Shown here: one piece after another, positions 33,445 to 44,769 of the stretch
Numbering within the stretch: position 1 is the first letter of the stretch
Layout of the letters: every line of letters starts with the position of its first letter
NCBI GenBank assembly: GCA_002197995.1
Contig: NGZR01000002.1
Span: 7,998,001-8,062,000, forward strand
DNA from: Gaeumannomyces sp. JS-464
Taxonomy: Eukaryota; Ascomycota; Sordariomycetes; Magnaporthales; Magnaporthaceae
Direction of reading: 5' to 3'
Length of the DNA: 64,000 nucleotides
The notes under the pieces: model-generated
Databases searched by the model: none
What the model saw: the letters and a program-made list of their open reading frames with translations, nothing else
What the model was told of the DNA's origin: nothing
Position numbers and translations under genes: made by a program

Positions 33445-36400
33445 GCTATTTGGACGGTGGTTTGTTGTTTTTGTCCCATGTCCAAGGCCAAGGCACCTTC
33501 CGGCGTATTCTCTTTCTGTGTCTCCCATTCTCTCGTTTGTGACCTAGATACACCTTTTTTTTTTTTTCTTTTTTTTTTTCCCTTCTACCGCTACAGCTAG
33601 AAAACGTACATGCATAGGTTAGGTACCTAGCTAGGGTACCGAGATCGGAGACCATTTTTTTAATCAATCGATACATTATTCTTGGCCTGAGGACAAGGCT
33701 GAGTACAACATTGTTCGAGACACGGTGGGTTGGTTGGCCTTGGCATGGCATGCTTCGTCGGACGGGCGAGCTTGAGATGGGCTGTGGAATCGACTCAGGG
33801 GCAATATGCCTTACCTAACTCAACAGGATGTTTGTGCGTTGCGAGGGGAGGGGGTGGAGGGAGGGGGGGGTCATGACGGCAGCGAAAGACCCATTTCTTG
33901 TGCATGGACAATGGCAGCACAGGACGCAAGTAATATAATATAGTGTACATACCTGTGCCCGGGCAAGGCGCCCTGCCCTGCCTGGCCAGCCTCCACTACA
34001 GGGTCTTGGCTGGGTGTCTGCTGTGCGGGCACGCAACGAAAACGTGGGAACAGCCGTCCGTTGCCAAGGAGGGCACGAGCAAAACGAAAACGGATGTATC
34101 GTGATCTTTTATCGGGGGCCCCTACTGTCCACCTACCTAGGTACCTCACACACACACACGTACCACACCACACAGTACCCGGTGTCGGGTCGGGTGTCTG
34201 TTGTGAGGCGGTGGTGTTTGCGGCGCGGGGAATTGCATTTTTTTGTCGGTGGCACGACGTTCCGGCCGGGAGGGAAGGGAGGGGATCACGGAGCGGGAGA
34301 GCAGCGGTGCAATTTGCAGGCCCGGGCTGAGATGTGCTAAACGGTGGGAAAATCAAAAGATAGGATGGGCCCGAACATGACAAGAATACGGACGGCCGAG
34401 GCGGGACAAAAAGGGGGGAAAAGAAACGATGAAACGCGTCGAGGCAACGTCAATTTGTGAGTTTCCATTCGGGGTGCACGGCTTTTTTTTTTTTTTTTGC
34501 ATGCACGGCACGGGCATTCTCTTGTCTCTTGTTGCTGTGGGAAAAGGAGGAAAGAAAGCAAGAGAAAGTGGTAAAAATGGGGCCATGGCGCTGTTTTACG
34601 ACATTCAAGATTCACGGAGCCATGGGTGCCATTCCTGGCGGAACGAACGATCAGGGTGGAGAGAGAGGAAGGACAGGAGAGAGAAGGCAAGGAGAGGGCG
34701 AATTTTAATTAATTGCCCGGGCTGGAAAAAGCAGCAGGCCAGATAACAGGGCCAGCGAGAAAGCGGTCGGCTTGATTTAGGTATCACGACGTGCCAAAAA
34801 TAAGACGCGAGAGAAGAGAGAGCAATTGAGAGGAATCGAATTATTGACACACATCGGGTCGGCTGGCATGCATCAGCCCATGCCAGTCAGCAGCGCGTGT
34901 GTGAGTGTGAGCAGAGAAAGTGTGTGCACAGAGACCGGAGTGTCGTTGACGCTACCTTGGTTGCTTGGCATGCAGCGAGGCGCCACGCCGTTGGCCGTTT
35001 GGGGAATACGAGGGGAGAGAAGTGCAAAGACGAGAAAGAAGAAAGGAAAGCAGCTCCAAATGACGAACGGGGCGCGAGGGGACCCGCTTCTTGTCTCCCG
35101 ATCGTAATGTCCTACCTAGGCAGGTTAGGTAGTTCCCGGCTGCTGCTCTGTTTTGCATGCCCAGTGGAGGAGGGTAGAAATCACTCAATGCCAGCTGGGA
35201 AACACCAATGCCAGATCGTTGGCTGCGAGCAAGAGATGCCAGATACACAACAATGAAGCCTTTTCGTCAATCTTTTGCTTCCATCTCCTTTTCTTGTCCT
35301 TTCCTTTGTTCGCTCAGCTCCAGCGTCATCAAAGCCGAATTTGGTTTCCGTCCAATCCTCAGGCGTTCTACCGGGGCCCCCTGCCATGTCCTGCTGCTGG
35401 CTCCCGTTGCTGGTCGGGTGGGAGGTCCCACTTGGTAGGCCCCCACCCAGCTACCCTGCCCCTGGTGCCCGAGCACGGGCCACGGACGGCTCTCTAGTGC
35501 CACTCGACGTGGAACTGCAGTCTGCCGTGATTGGGCGACCGCGGGTGAAGCGAAATTAACATCCATCGCTGCCTCGACGGGCAACCAGCAAAAAAGGAAA
35601 AAAGGTCCGCAGAGCGCCCGGCGCAGGGCCCTGGGCCAGTCCCCCAAATTGGACTCGGCCCTGGTTTGGACTTGTGGATTGCCGTCGTGGGTGGCCGGCA
35701 TCAGGAAAGATACTCACGCACAGGGGCCACTCTCGTTTTCTTTTTCTTCCCTCCTTCCCCGTCCTGCTCGCCTTGGACGCGCGCGCGCTCTCCTGTCCAC
35801 CCCCTCCCCCCTCTTCCTCGTTGTTGCGTGGAGGTGTTGGATGACGGTGACGTTCGTTGTTGCTGGGAGCTGAGAGAAGCAGCAGCAGAAGCCAATTTTT
35901 TGCTCAAGAGGAGGAACCGACTTTCGCTCACCACTCACCAGACTGGACCCGGCAAATCCAGCAGCTTTCCCCGGGATCGCCTTTTTCGTTCCGACAAACA
36001 AAACATTCGTTCGCCAAGGCAAATCCGACCCCGAACGATCTTTATCCGACTGCCTTCCCATCGTTCTCTTCTCTCTCCCCACGAGCGACATTGAGCGGCG
36101 CGCAGGAAGCGGCGACGAAACCCGGGTTCGACCACCCACGATCCAGCCAGCCAGCTGGTTGCAGACGAGTCTCGCGAGCCCATTCATTCACTTTCAGTCG
36201 CCAACCGTCCCTGCTCATCCGGATCGAATCGACGACCGTCCGTCCAATGCGCTGACTGCAAGGCCTGGAACGACCATGCTGTGGCCGAGAAGAACAATGG
36301 ACTGCGTCGACCCGTCATTCTCTACCACATAGCAAACGCTCCCACTGAAAACGCTCGTTATAGCGCAGCCCGCGCCCCGAATCCTGCCCATCCATCCCAT

Positions 36401-36528
36401 CCACCAGGCTTGGCCCGGACTGGAACAACTCGAACCGGCGGGATCGTTGATCCTTTGCCCACCCGGGACACAGCCGACAAGCCCACCACGCTCGCTTTTA
36501 ATCAGCGCGCGACTCCGCCACCGTCGCC
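33445..36528. other. 3-kb upstream region of the membrane-protein gene
   Basis: No gene is supported. There are T/A tracts at 33558-33580, 34483-34498 and elsewhere, and three copies of a palindromic CCTACCTAGGTA-type motif (33613-33640, 34130-34147, 35111-35132). From about 35730 to 36528 the plus strand is pyrimidine-rich, consistent with a long 5' leader. A short upstream frame of 18 codons starts at the ATG at 36276. Confidence 0.5.
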
Positions 36529-38182
36529 ATGACTAACCACGACGACGGGGGGTCTTCATTCGTTCAGACCCCCGCGCCCGACATCCAGCACCGGCACTCC
36601 CACGACCATGTCCATCACCGGAGCGATGCCGCCGATGCCCACCTGCACATGCATCTGCACCACCACCGCCAGCACAACCAGCACGTCCGTCCCAACGCCC
36701 AGCCCGCGCCCAAGACGCCCGATCCGGAGCTGGAGCCGGCCCAGGACCAGGACCTGCGGCGCCGCCAGGCCGATGGCGTCAGCGATCTGGACGCGCTCGT
36801 GACGCGCATCGTCCAGACCGTCTCTGTCATCCAATACGTCGACGGCAGCGGCTCCCCCATCAATGTCTCGACTGTGTTCTCGCCCCCGATAACCGAGGTG
36901 GTCGACGAGGCGACGGGCACGACAAGGACCCTGTCACCAGCCGACACCGTCTCAAGGGAGCCGTCGCCACCACCGGCGGCCACCTCTAGCAGTGTGCTCA
37001 GCCCGGGCAGTAGTCCGGCATCCTTCTCCATGCCGTCTTCCTCATTCACCAGCACCAGCACCAGCTCGACACCCCCGGTGCCCACCACTTTGTTGTCATC
37101 TCTTGCGCCGTCCTCGCTCAACTCGACCACGTTTCCTTCTCTCACGGGTTCTTTCAACTCCAGCTCGTCCTCGACTCCTTTGTTTTAGCAACACCACCGT
37201 CAGGAGTTTCTTCGCCAATTCCTCTTCCACCACGCAGACCTCGATCTTCACCACTTCCGAATCGTCAACGACTTCTCTTAGCTCGTTTTCCTCGTCATCA
37301 ACCCGCAGCAGCCAGACCACGAGATCTAACCCTACTGCCGGGGGCGGTGCCGGTGGTCCCTTTAGCCCCGGCGGTCCCGCGGCGCCGACTGGGGCTGCCG
37401 CCGTACCCGCACCCGCGTCCGATTCCCCCACTCCCACTCCCGCCATTGTGGGAGGCGTTGTGGGCAGCATCTGTGGCGCCGCCCTCCTCGTGTTCGCCAT
37501 AGTGTTTGTCCTGCGGTGGAGGAAACAGCAGCTACAGGCGGGTCACCAGCGACTGGGCGAAGGAGACGCCATGCCCCCGGGATCTTCGGGCACTGGAGGA
37601 TTCTCGACCCGCATGTCACAGCGGGGCGCCCCCTTCTCGGTCCCTTCGGCCCTTGCTGCGCTGTCGGGTGCCGGCGCGGCCACGAAGCAAATAACGAGCC
37701 CGCAGTCCAGCGGAGGAGGGGATGCAGAGACGAGCGAGCGCGGCTTCTACCGCGTGTCGGGCCGCAAGCTCCCCTCGGTGCTGCAGCACGGCGGGGACGG
37801 CTACACGAACCCGCACACCAGCACCATGAGCGACGAGTCGGAGATCATGTACCGCGACTCGCAGGCCTTTTTCACCGGGGCGTCGCCGACCAGGCTCGCG
37901 GTCGGGTCGCCCATGCGGCCCGAGAGCGGCATCGCCGTCATGAACCCCGGCCCGGCGCGCACGCCCGTCGCGGGCCAGAGCCCGCACCTCGAGGCCTCGC
38001 CGACCATGGGCCCGCCGCCCGCAGCGTCGTCCAACCCGTCCACGCCACGCGACTCGCTCATGCCGCAGCCGCTGAGGCCCACGCCGCCGCCGCCGCCCCG
38101 GGTCGACGCCATCGGCCGGAGCCGACCGTCCATGGACGGGTCCCGAGCCTCGGCGTCGAGGTTCAGCGAGCATATTTCCTGA
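36529..38182 (+). CDS. Single-pass membrane protein, Ser/Thr-rich with histidine-rich N-terminus
   Basis: About 550 residues; I do not recognise a named family. Residues 20-50 are strikingly rich in histidine (RHSHDHVHHRSD... HLHMHLHHHRQHNQH). Then comes a segment ending in SVIQYVDGSGSPINVSTVF and a Ser/Thr/Pro-rich stalk of about 250 residues resembling mucin-like cell-wall sensors. One membrane helix follows (IVGGVVGSICGAALLVFAIV), with a stop-transfer RWRKQQ and a Ser/Pro-rich cytoplasmic tail of about 220 residues. The overall layout (stalk, helix, tail) is like Wsc/Mid2-type sensors or fungal SKG6-like proteins, but no signal peptide is visible at the ATG used. Near 37185 the frame changes at TTTGTTTTAGCAAC. 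This is either a one-base indel or the 3' end of an unrecognised intron, because it also looks like a polypyrimidine-TAG acceptor. Confidence 0.7.
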
Positions 38183-41100
38183 GATTAGGGGAGGGAAAGG
38201 GGGGGCTTATTGGGCCTATTTTGTCCAATTTCTCCAGGCGCCCTTGCCCGCATTTTCCTTGACTCTTGTCGCAAGTTACGGTGGTCTCTATATGGGACAG
38301 ACACGACATCTTGTCACATGTGTTGTGTTGCACATATGTTCATATAAACAATAATGTTTCGAATCTTAGTGTTTTCCCGCCACCTTTTTTTTTATGTTCT
38401 TTTTGTCATCTCTTTTTTTTTCACCCTTCGCAAAAGGGGGGAAACCCGAAAAGCGACGAACCCCCTGAAAATCTCACAGAAAGCATATATGGGCCGGCGT
38501 TTCTTTTTCCAACTCATGTAACTTGTTCGCTTCTCAACACCCTCGTTGCAAACCGATCTACCGATCTATCTTTTTCCTTTGTTTGCGTCCTGGGTGGGGA
38601 GGGATTCCTGGATATTCGAGGGAAATCACAAGATGGGCGGGCCTGGCACTTTCTTTATCTTCTGAACTAGGTACTTTGGACAAATGGTCCTCCGCCGTTG
38701 TAGAAACAAATTCCACCACAAACGCAAAAGATAGCGGATGAGGTGGGGGGAAAATGAGAATAAAAGAAGCAGAAACACACACACACAGAGAGAGAGAGAC
38801 CTTCTCCGGCAAGCAACCTATGTGCACTTTTTTTCTTGTCCGCGTCTTGTGTCTGTGTCTGCAGTCTTCTCGGCCTTGATACCGTTTATTTATTTCTCCT
38901 TGGTTACTCACAGTGACGGGTAGCCAGGACCGAATCTGTTCGGGTACAGAACCACCTGTGTTTTTCTAGACAGTTCATCGAGCGGCTTCTCCCGGCTATG
39001 CAACAACGTAACGGGCGAGCCTTTATCCTTTGCCACCTTTTTTTTACAAATACATACATACATACAGAGCATTATCTTTCACGCCGTCCCGACGAGCACA
39101 GCCCAGCTCCTTCTCCCTCCTCCTTGTCCCCCTGGTTTTAGGGTTTGTAAGAGAGGCGGTCTCAGGGCTATCAAAACGAGGCCGGATCGGGCAAATAAGC
39201 ACCAAACTTCTGATGGCGAGCCTGGCCCGGCTCCCTTGCCTTCGGGGCATGCCGATGGAATCATGCTTGGAAGTGGCTTGTTGCTGCTTGTTGTCTGGTG
39301 GTGGTCGTTCTTTGCCACCGTCATCCCTTACATGCAAAGCTGCAAGCCCAAGGGGTGCTATGTAGCGCCTCTCGCATGAGGCACGAGGGGGAAGAGGAGA
39401 GAAGGAAGCAAAAACAAAAGCCGACGCTGTTGGCGGGTTGGGGCTTGTTCTTGACCAACGGAGCCGGGCGACGGGAACTGGTGTCAAAGGTGTGTGTCGG
39501 GCCGGCCAGGGAGCCGGGATCACGCTTTTTTCTCCTCTCGTCTCCGCTTTGCCTTTTTGTTTTCCTTCATCGCCCCATGCGTCACCCCGGGTCCGGGGTC
39601 AAGTGTGTGGTTCCCGTCCGGTTCACCGGGGAGCCAGCTGCTTGTGCCGTACAGCGCACAGAAGTGTGGCCCGGGAAAAGGGAAGGGGGGTACCTATCTC
39701 CGGGTGGACAGAGTTTCTTTTCTTTCTTTATCACAAATGTCAACTGTCGTAGGTGACTGTTGCACAGTAACGGGCCGGAGCAACGATTTTACGGCATTCA
39801 GTTCACTCTTGGCGGGCGGGTAAGCCGTGCCATGTCACACGCCATTTTAAAAGGGTCATGCTCTGTGTGTGTGTGTGTGTGTGGGTGGGTGCGGACTGCG
39901 CAAAGACACGCACCTGAAGAACAGCTTGGAACAAAGCCATTTCTGCGATGCCTTCTCTCCCACTACCTACTCAGTCCGGGCAGTTCGGCCCCACCCACGC
40001 TGAGGCGGCCCAGATTGGTGGTGTTCCTCGCGCGGGCGGGCGGGCAGGCGGGTTGGTCCTGTGGCGTCCGAGTCATGAGACAGACCTGAAACCCGGGAGG
40101 GGTGTGGGTTTGCCCAAAGGTTGGGTGAGTTCGCACGCACGTTTTGTTGCTTTGCATGCGCTTTGGGCTGCTGCTTGCCTGCCCGCTTGCTTGCCTTTGC
40201 GCTTTGGCCAGGGAGAACCACCACCACCACCAACACCACCACACAGAGCGGAGAGGAGCTGTTTTGCCGCCGAACGAAGTCCGACTCACAACCCAGTTCC
40301 GGCCGGCCATGACAAATTCCCCCAGCCTGTTCTGAATGGGGAAAGTTTCGTCTACGTACCTTGGGGGCGGGCGGCTCCAATGCTAGGGCTGAAGCTCCGG
40401 GTCTTGGGTGATCTGACTGCGGATCGAGGCCTCCCAGAACTGTTCCCACTCTCGCTACACATTTCGGCTCGAGGCGCGTTGATGAAGGGATTCGCAGTAA
40501 AGCGAGTAAAGCAAGGGTTTTTTTTTTTTTTTTTTTTTTTTTTTTGATATCCGCCAACGGGCTAGCGGGCTGTTGACGGGTTGGTGGGTGCCACCGGTGT
40601 GCTTGGTTATATCGGGCTAGTCCAGTCTGGTCCCGCCCCTTACATCCAACGGCTGTCTAGGTATGTACGCGGTACTAGGTATAGAGAGCTGATAGCTTGC
40701 ATCTCCTGCGAAAAAGGCATCGCGGGGTTGGAACGGACGTGCTACGTCGGTGATGGGCGCCACCTCTCTCCTCCTCCCAAGGACAACGTGGAAAACCTCC
40801 ACACATGCCCAAGGCCGTCGTCGTCATCATCAGATAAGCGCCCCCCGGCCGGTCCTGCAATACAGGTGAAACGCCTTGCGGCTCCGCAAAGAGGAGGATT
40901 CTTGTCATGGCCAGCGCGGCGGCGCGGCTTGCAGGAAAACCAGGAGGGAAAGCTTGGACGGATGGATCCTAACTGCCTGCCTGTCCCGCAGGGCTGTCAA
41001 CAAAATGGTTCCTGTCGGATCTTTGTTTATTGCTTTTTACCGTTTTTTTTTTTTTTTTTTTTTTCAACTCCGTCGTATTTTTACGCATTGACCCGCACTG

Positions 41101-43400
41101 CCAGGCTTCGCTTTTGGTCCAGCATGCAGGCGCTCTCTTTGGGGGCAAAGAGAAGGATGAGACAAAACGGTTGACGGTTGAGCAACTGTGGCGAAATGGG
41201 TGCCTGTCTAGTAGGACGTCGACGAAATCGAAAGCTCTCAGTCTAGCTGGCTTCCATTGAGACAACGGCCCAGTTGAAGTCAGTGTCGCCAATATCACTG
41301 TCGGGTTGTCTGGGGCGGGATTCAAAGAACTAAACGAGCCGCGCACAGGCCTCTTTTCCCATGAGTTGCGTACCTACTTATGTGTGTGAGAGTGCCTTTT
41401 CGGGATGTCGCCCGCGATGGCGTCTATTCCTTCTCGAGTAGAACCTCCGCGGGCATTATCGGGTGTCCACATTTTGTCCAATTATTATTTTTCAGATTTC
41501 AAACCTTTTTTTTTTTTTTTTTCTTTGCTCCGGCAACCCCGGCACGGCACCGGGGTTTTGGATGCATCGTCAGGGAACCGGAGGATTTCATCACGCCGTC
41601 TTGTCCATGTCATCCTTGCTCTTGTTCACCTGTGGCTTGCTTTGCATGAAAGCCGTCGAGGTTGCATCTTTCGTCACAAACAAGCCGAGACGTCCACCCC
41701 CCGTGTGCTTCTCACGTCCATTCTTCGGCCCTTGCCAAAGATCTCCGTGACTAAGTCGTTGGGCCGTCGATCTCGGGGGGCAAAAGTTGGGACAGAAATG
41801 GGCACATATGACGTCCCATTAAGGACATTACTGAGGCGGGACCCTTTTGTGGCGGGAGAAAATGAGTGGAAGTGCGATTGGGGAACGAGGGGAAGACGGG
41901 GAGCCAAAGTGCGTGCGTGAGGCGAAACGGCTCAGAGGAATCGGGGCTCTGCTGTCGTCCCACGCGGGGAGCAGGGGTGCCCGTCGCCGTGTCGGTTCTT
42001 CCTCTGCGGTGGGGCGGGCGAAGAATGCGCGGGCGGGTCTGGGGCTTGTATGCCGTACCTGCATTTCTGTGGAGAAAAAAAAACGCATGTAACCCACAAT
42101 TCATAACTCGCTGTTCGACTTGTTACGTGGGTAATACGGCAAGCCAAACGGCAATTCGTTTATTTTCTTACTTTTTTGCCCGTGCTGTGTTGAACCAGAC
42201 AGGGCGAAAACATGGGTGAGCTTTGTTGAGCCGTTGGTCGGGTGGGAATTTGGACGGGGGCGTGGGCCAGCCTTTGGTCTTTCTGGACAAATCGTCGTTC
42301 CGTTTGTCTTCTATCTGCAACGCGTCCAGCGTGGTTATGACATACAAAGACGGGGACGGTCGGCCTGCTGATACGACGACAAGCAAGGTCGTGGGAGGGC
42401 TGCGTGGGCGGGCGGCTCTTGGTGGTTTCCATGTGGTCAGGCACTGGCCAATGCAGCATGTGAGACTCCCAAGACTTTTTTTTTTCTCCCGCGACTGGTG
42501 GTGCGTGTGGGCGACCCACGGTTGTGGGCTTTTGCGAGCCGGGTGGGGACGCAAAGCAAGAGATTCAGAGGCTCAAAGCGCCAGGGAGCCGAGAGGCAGA
42601 GAGAGCGAGAGAGCCTCGCGCTATCTATCCTCCTTTTCACCGCTCGCGGGCGGGCAGGCAAGGCCAGCATTGTTCATCTTTGCGATCGATGACGGGATGT
42701 GAGCAGAGAATTAGTCAGGGACAAGGAAGAGACCTTTGCCTCCTTCCTGTGCGACAGGGACCACCTCGCTCGGGGAAGCGATGCGGCATGCGGGAGCCTT
42801 GTCTTGGCATTTCCGCGAGACCAACACGGCCGGACAGGGGCTGCCAGCGAGACTCGGCCGACCACTGCTTGACTCTTGTGCGTGTTATTGGGGTGGCCTC
42901 GCATCAAAGCGCACACAAGGCCTCTCTGCTTCTTCCTGGTCCAGGGGTCGGGCAGACGTCTTCGGGCAATAACGGCACGGCAGACAGACGGCACGTTGCA
43001 TCTAGGGGACGGGCCTCGCTGAGCACGGCGGCACAGGAACGTTGGTCGGGATGTTTCGGTGGCATCGGGCGGCATTCTCCTGGAGGCCCTGGTGAGAGAG
43101 GAGCCCCTGGTTCGCCCTTTGTCGCCGCCGTCAGAAGAGCCTCCCAGCGACAGGGCTGGCCCAGCACAGCCTCAACCCCTCGGGAACCCGGGCGGGATAT
43201 GCAACGATGCACACCCAGGGATCAAGGTGGGGGAGGGAACCCAGGCCATGGGCGGACGGAGCTGGGCAAAGAGCAAAGGTCCCTGCAGGCTAGGTAGCAA
43301 GAGGCAAAAGAGGTGAGAGGCCGGAGGGAGACAGAGAATGGCCATAATCGCAAGCAGGTGAAGCTCGAGGGGATCCGTAATCCGAAGAGCGATCTGCTCA
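38183..43400. other. Gene-free stretch upstream of the Zn2Cys6 factor
   Basis: More than 5 kb without a supportable gene. It contains an AC/AG microsatellite at 38776-38799, a GT repeat at 39863-39885, a CCA repeat at 40218-40245, T tracts at 40519-40545, 41043-41064 and 41506-41522, and scattered GGTAC/CTAGGTA motifs. Open frames are short and lack domains. Long upstream regions are common for regulatory genes; I cannot tell whether non-coding transcripts are present. Confidence 0.5.
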
Positions 43401-44769
43401 CATCCCTGACCGTCCGTTCTCTTGCCCGCCCCTCTTTCGCCAGGTCCCTCGCGTGCCCCCTGGCTCTTTTCTCTCTTCTCTTCTGCTTCTGTTATCGCTC
43501 GACGGCTCTAACCCTCGCTTTTTCTCTGCGTTTAACCTAGACTACCCTAATCATTCCTCCCACTTTGCCAGTCTTCCTGCTGCAGCCGACGTCGCCTCGT
43601 GCGCATCATCATCGCTCTTTTCGGTGCCTCATCCCACGTTTTCTCTGGACGGAGCGTGCCAGCACTCGGACTTGGGTAAGCTTGCCTTGCCCTGCGCGGC
43701 GCTCGTTGCGTGCGTGCTAGTCGGGCTGCCCCTCAGTCCACGTTTGGGAGCTCTCTCGCTCGCACTGGCTTCCACTCCTGTCTCTCCTCACTTTTCTATA
43801 GCTTGGCGGCTTCCAGCTCTGCCTGCGGGCGACTCAAAGAGGGCGACGGGGGTTGGTTCCTGTTGCTGATAAATAACTGTCAAATCCTAGACATTTTCTT
43901 CATTTCCCCTCGGCTGTCGTCACCACTGATTATAATTAGCGCAGCGTCTGCCCGCGGCCGCCCCCCTCGACGACGGCGACTCCCTCCCTACTGGCTGCAT
44001 CACATCACACCAGCAGCGGCAGCGAATCGAGCACCGCCCAGGACCTGGCCAGTGTGGGAGCACACATGTAACCGCAACCCGCCCATAATTATAGAAACCG
44101 AGACGCACCCCACGCACGACACGCACGACCCGGCACGACACGACGTCCAGCCAGCGCCCGCACGACTTGCGATTCGAGGTACCGACCAGCGAATTTAGGT
44201 ACCGCCCCCTCCAGCACAGAAAACCCAATACCGAGCCGCCCCCAAAACTCTTGGTCGTGCGCTTCGCTGCAGCAACCTCGCAGCTTCCTCGGCGGCTTTT
44301 TATTTTTAATTCGATTCCTACACACCTCGCCTCGACGGCGTCTCCCTCCCTGCGTCAATAGCGGCCCTTGACCCCCGCGACCGGTCGACTCGCTGCAGCC
44401 GAACCCTGAAAGGCCCCACGAATCTCTGTCAGTATTAGCAGGTGGCCCCTGGACCTGCGTCGGCCGTCCGGATTCGTCGGCCACGACTTTTGCAGGCATT
44501 CCGTGCGTGGCTCCAAAAAAAAAAAGGGAACCGCCCGACGCCAACGCACCACCACTGCTTCTTAAAAAGCTCCGCCGCTTTCCACGACCACCTCCCGGGA
44601 ACCTGGGCGCAGCACGGAACGCCTTGATCCCGCGACCGAACCCGCGGCTCTGAGCCCTTCCATTGCAGACGGCCCGTCGAGACGAGGCCAGCGCCGGCCA
44701 GACGGCGAGAGATAGACGGAAAACCACCAACAAATCACCCCACCATCGTAGCTGCTACCGCCACTCGCC
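43401..44769 (+). promoter_or_regulatory. Probable long 5' leader of the Zn2Cys6 transcription factor
   Basis: From about 43400 the plus strand becomes pyrimidine-rich, as fungal transcription-start regions often are. A possible leader intron runs from GTAAGC near 43676 to CTATAG near 43802. A minimal ATG-TAA frame sits at 44067-44072. The next 697 bases contain no ATG at all until the gene's start at 44770, which is unusual for sequence of this composition and fits a scanned leader. No transcript evidence is available here. Confidence 0.4.
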
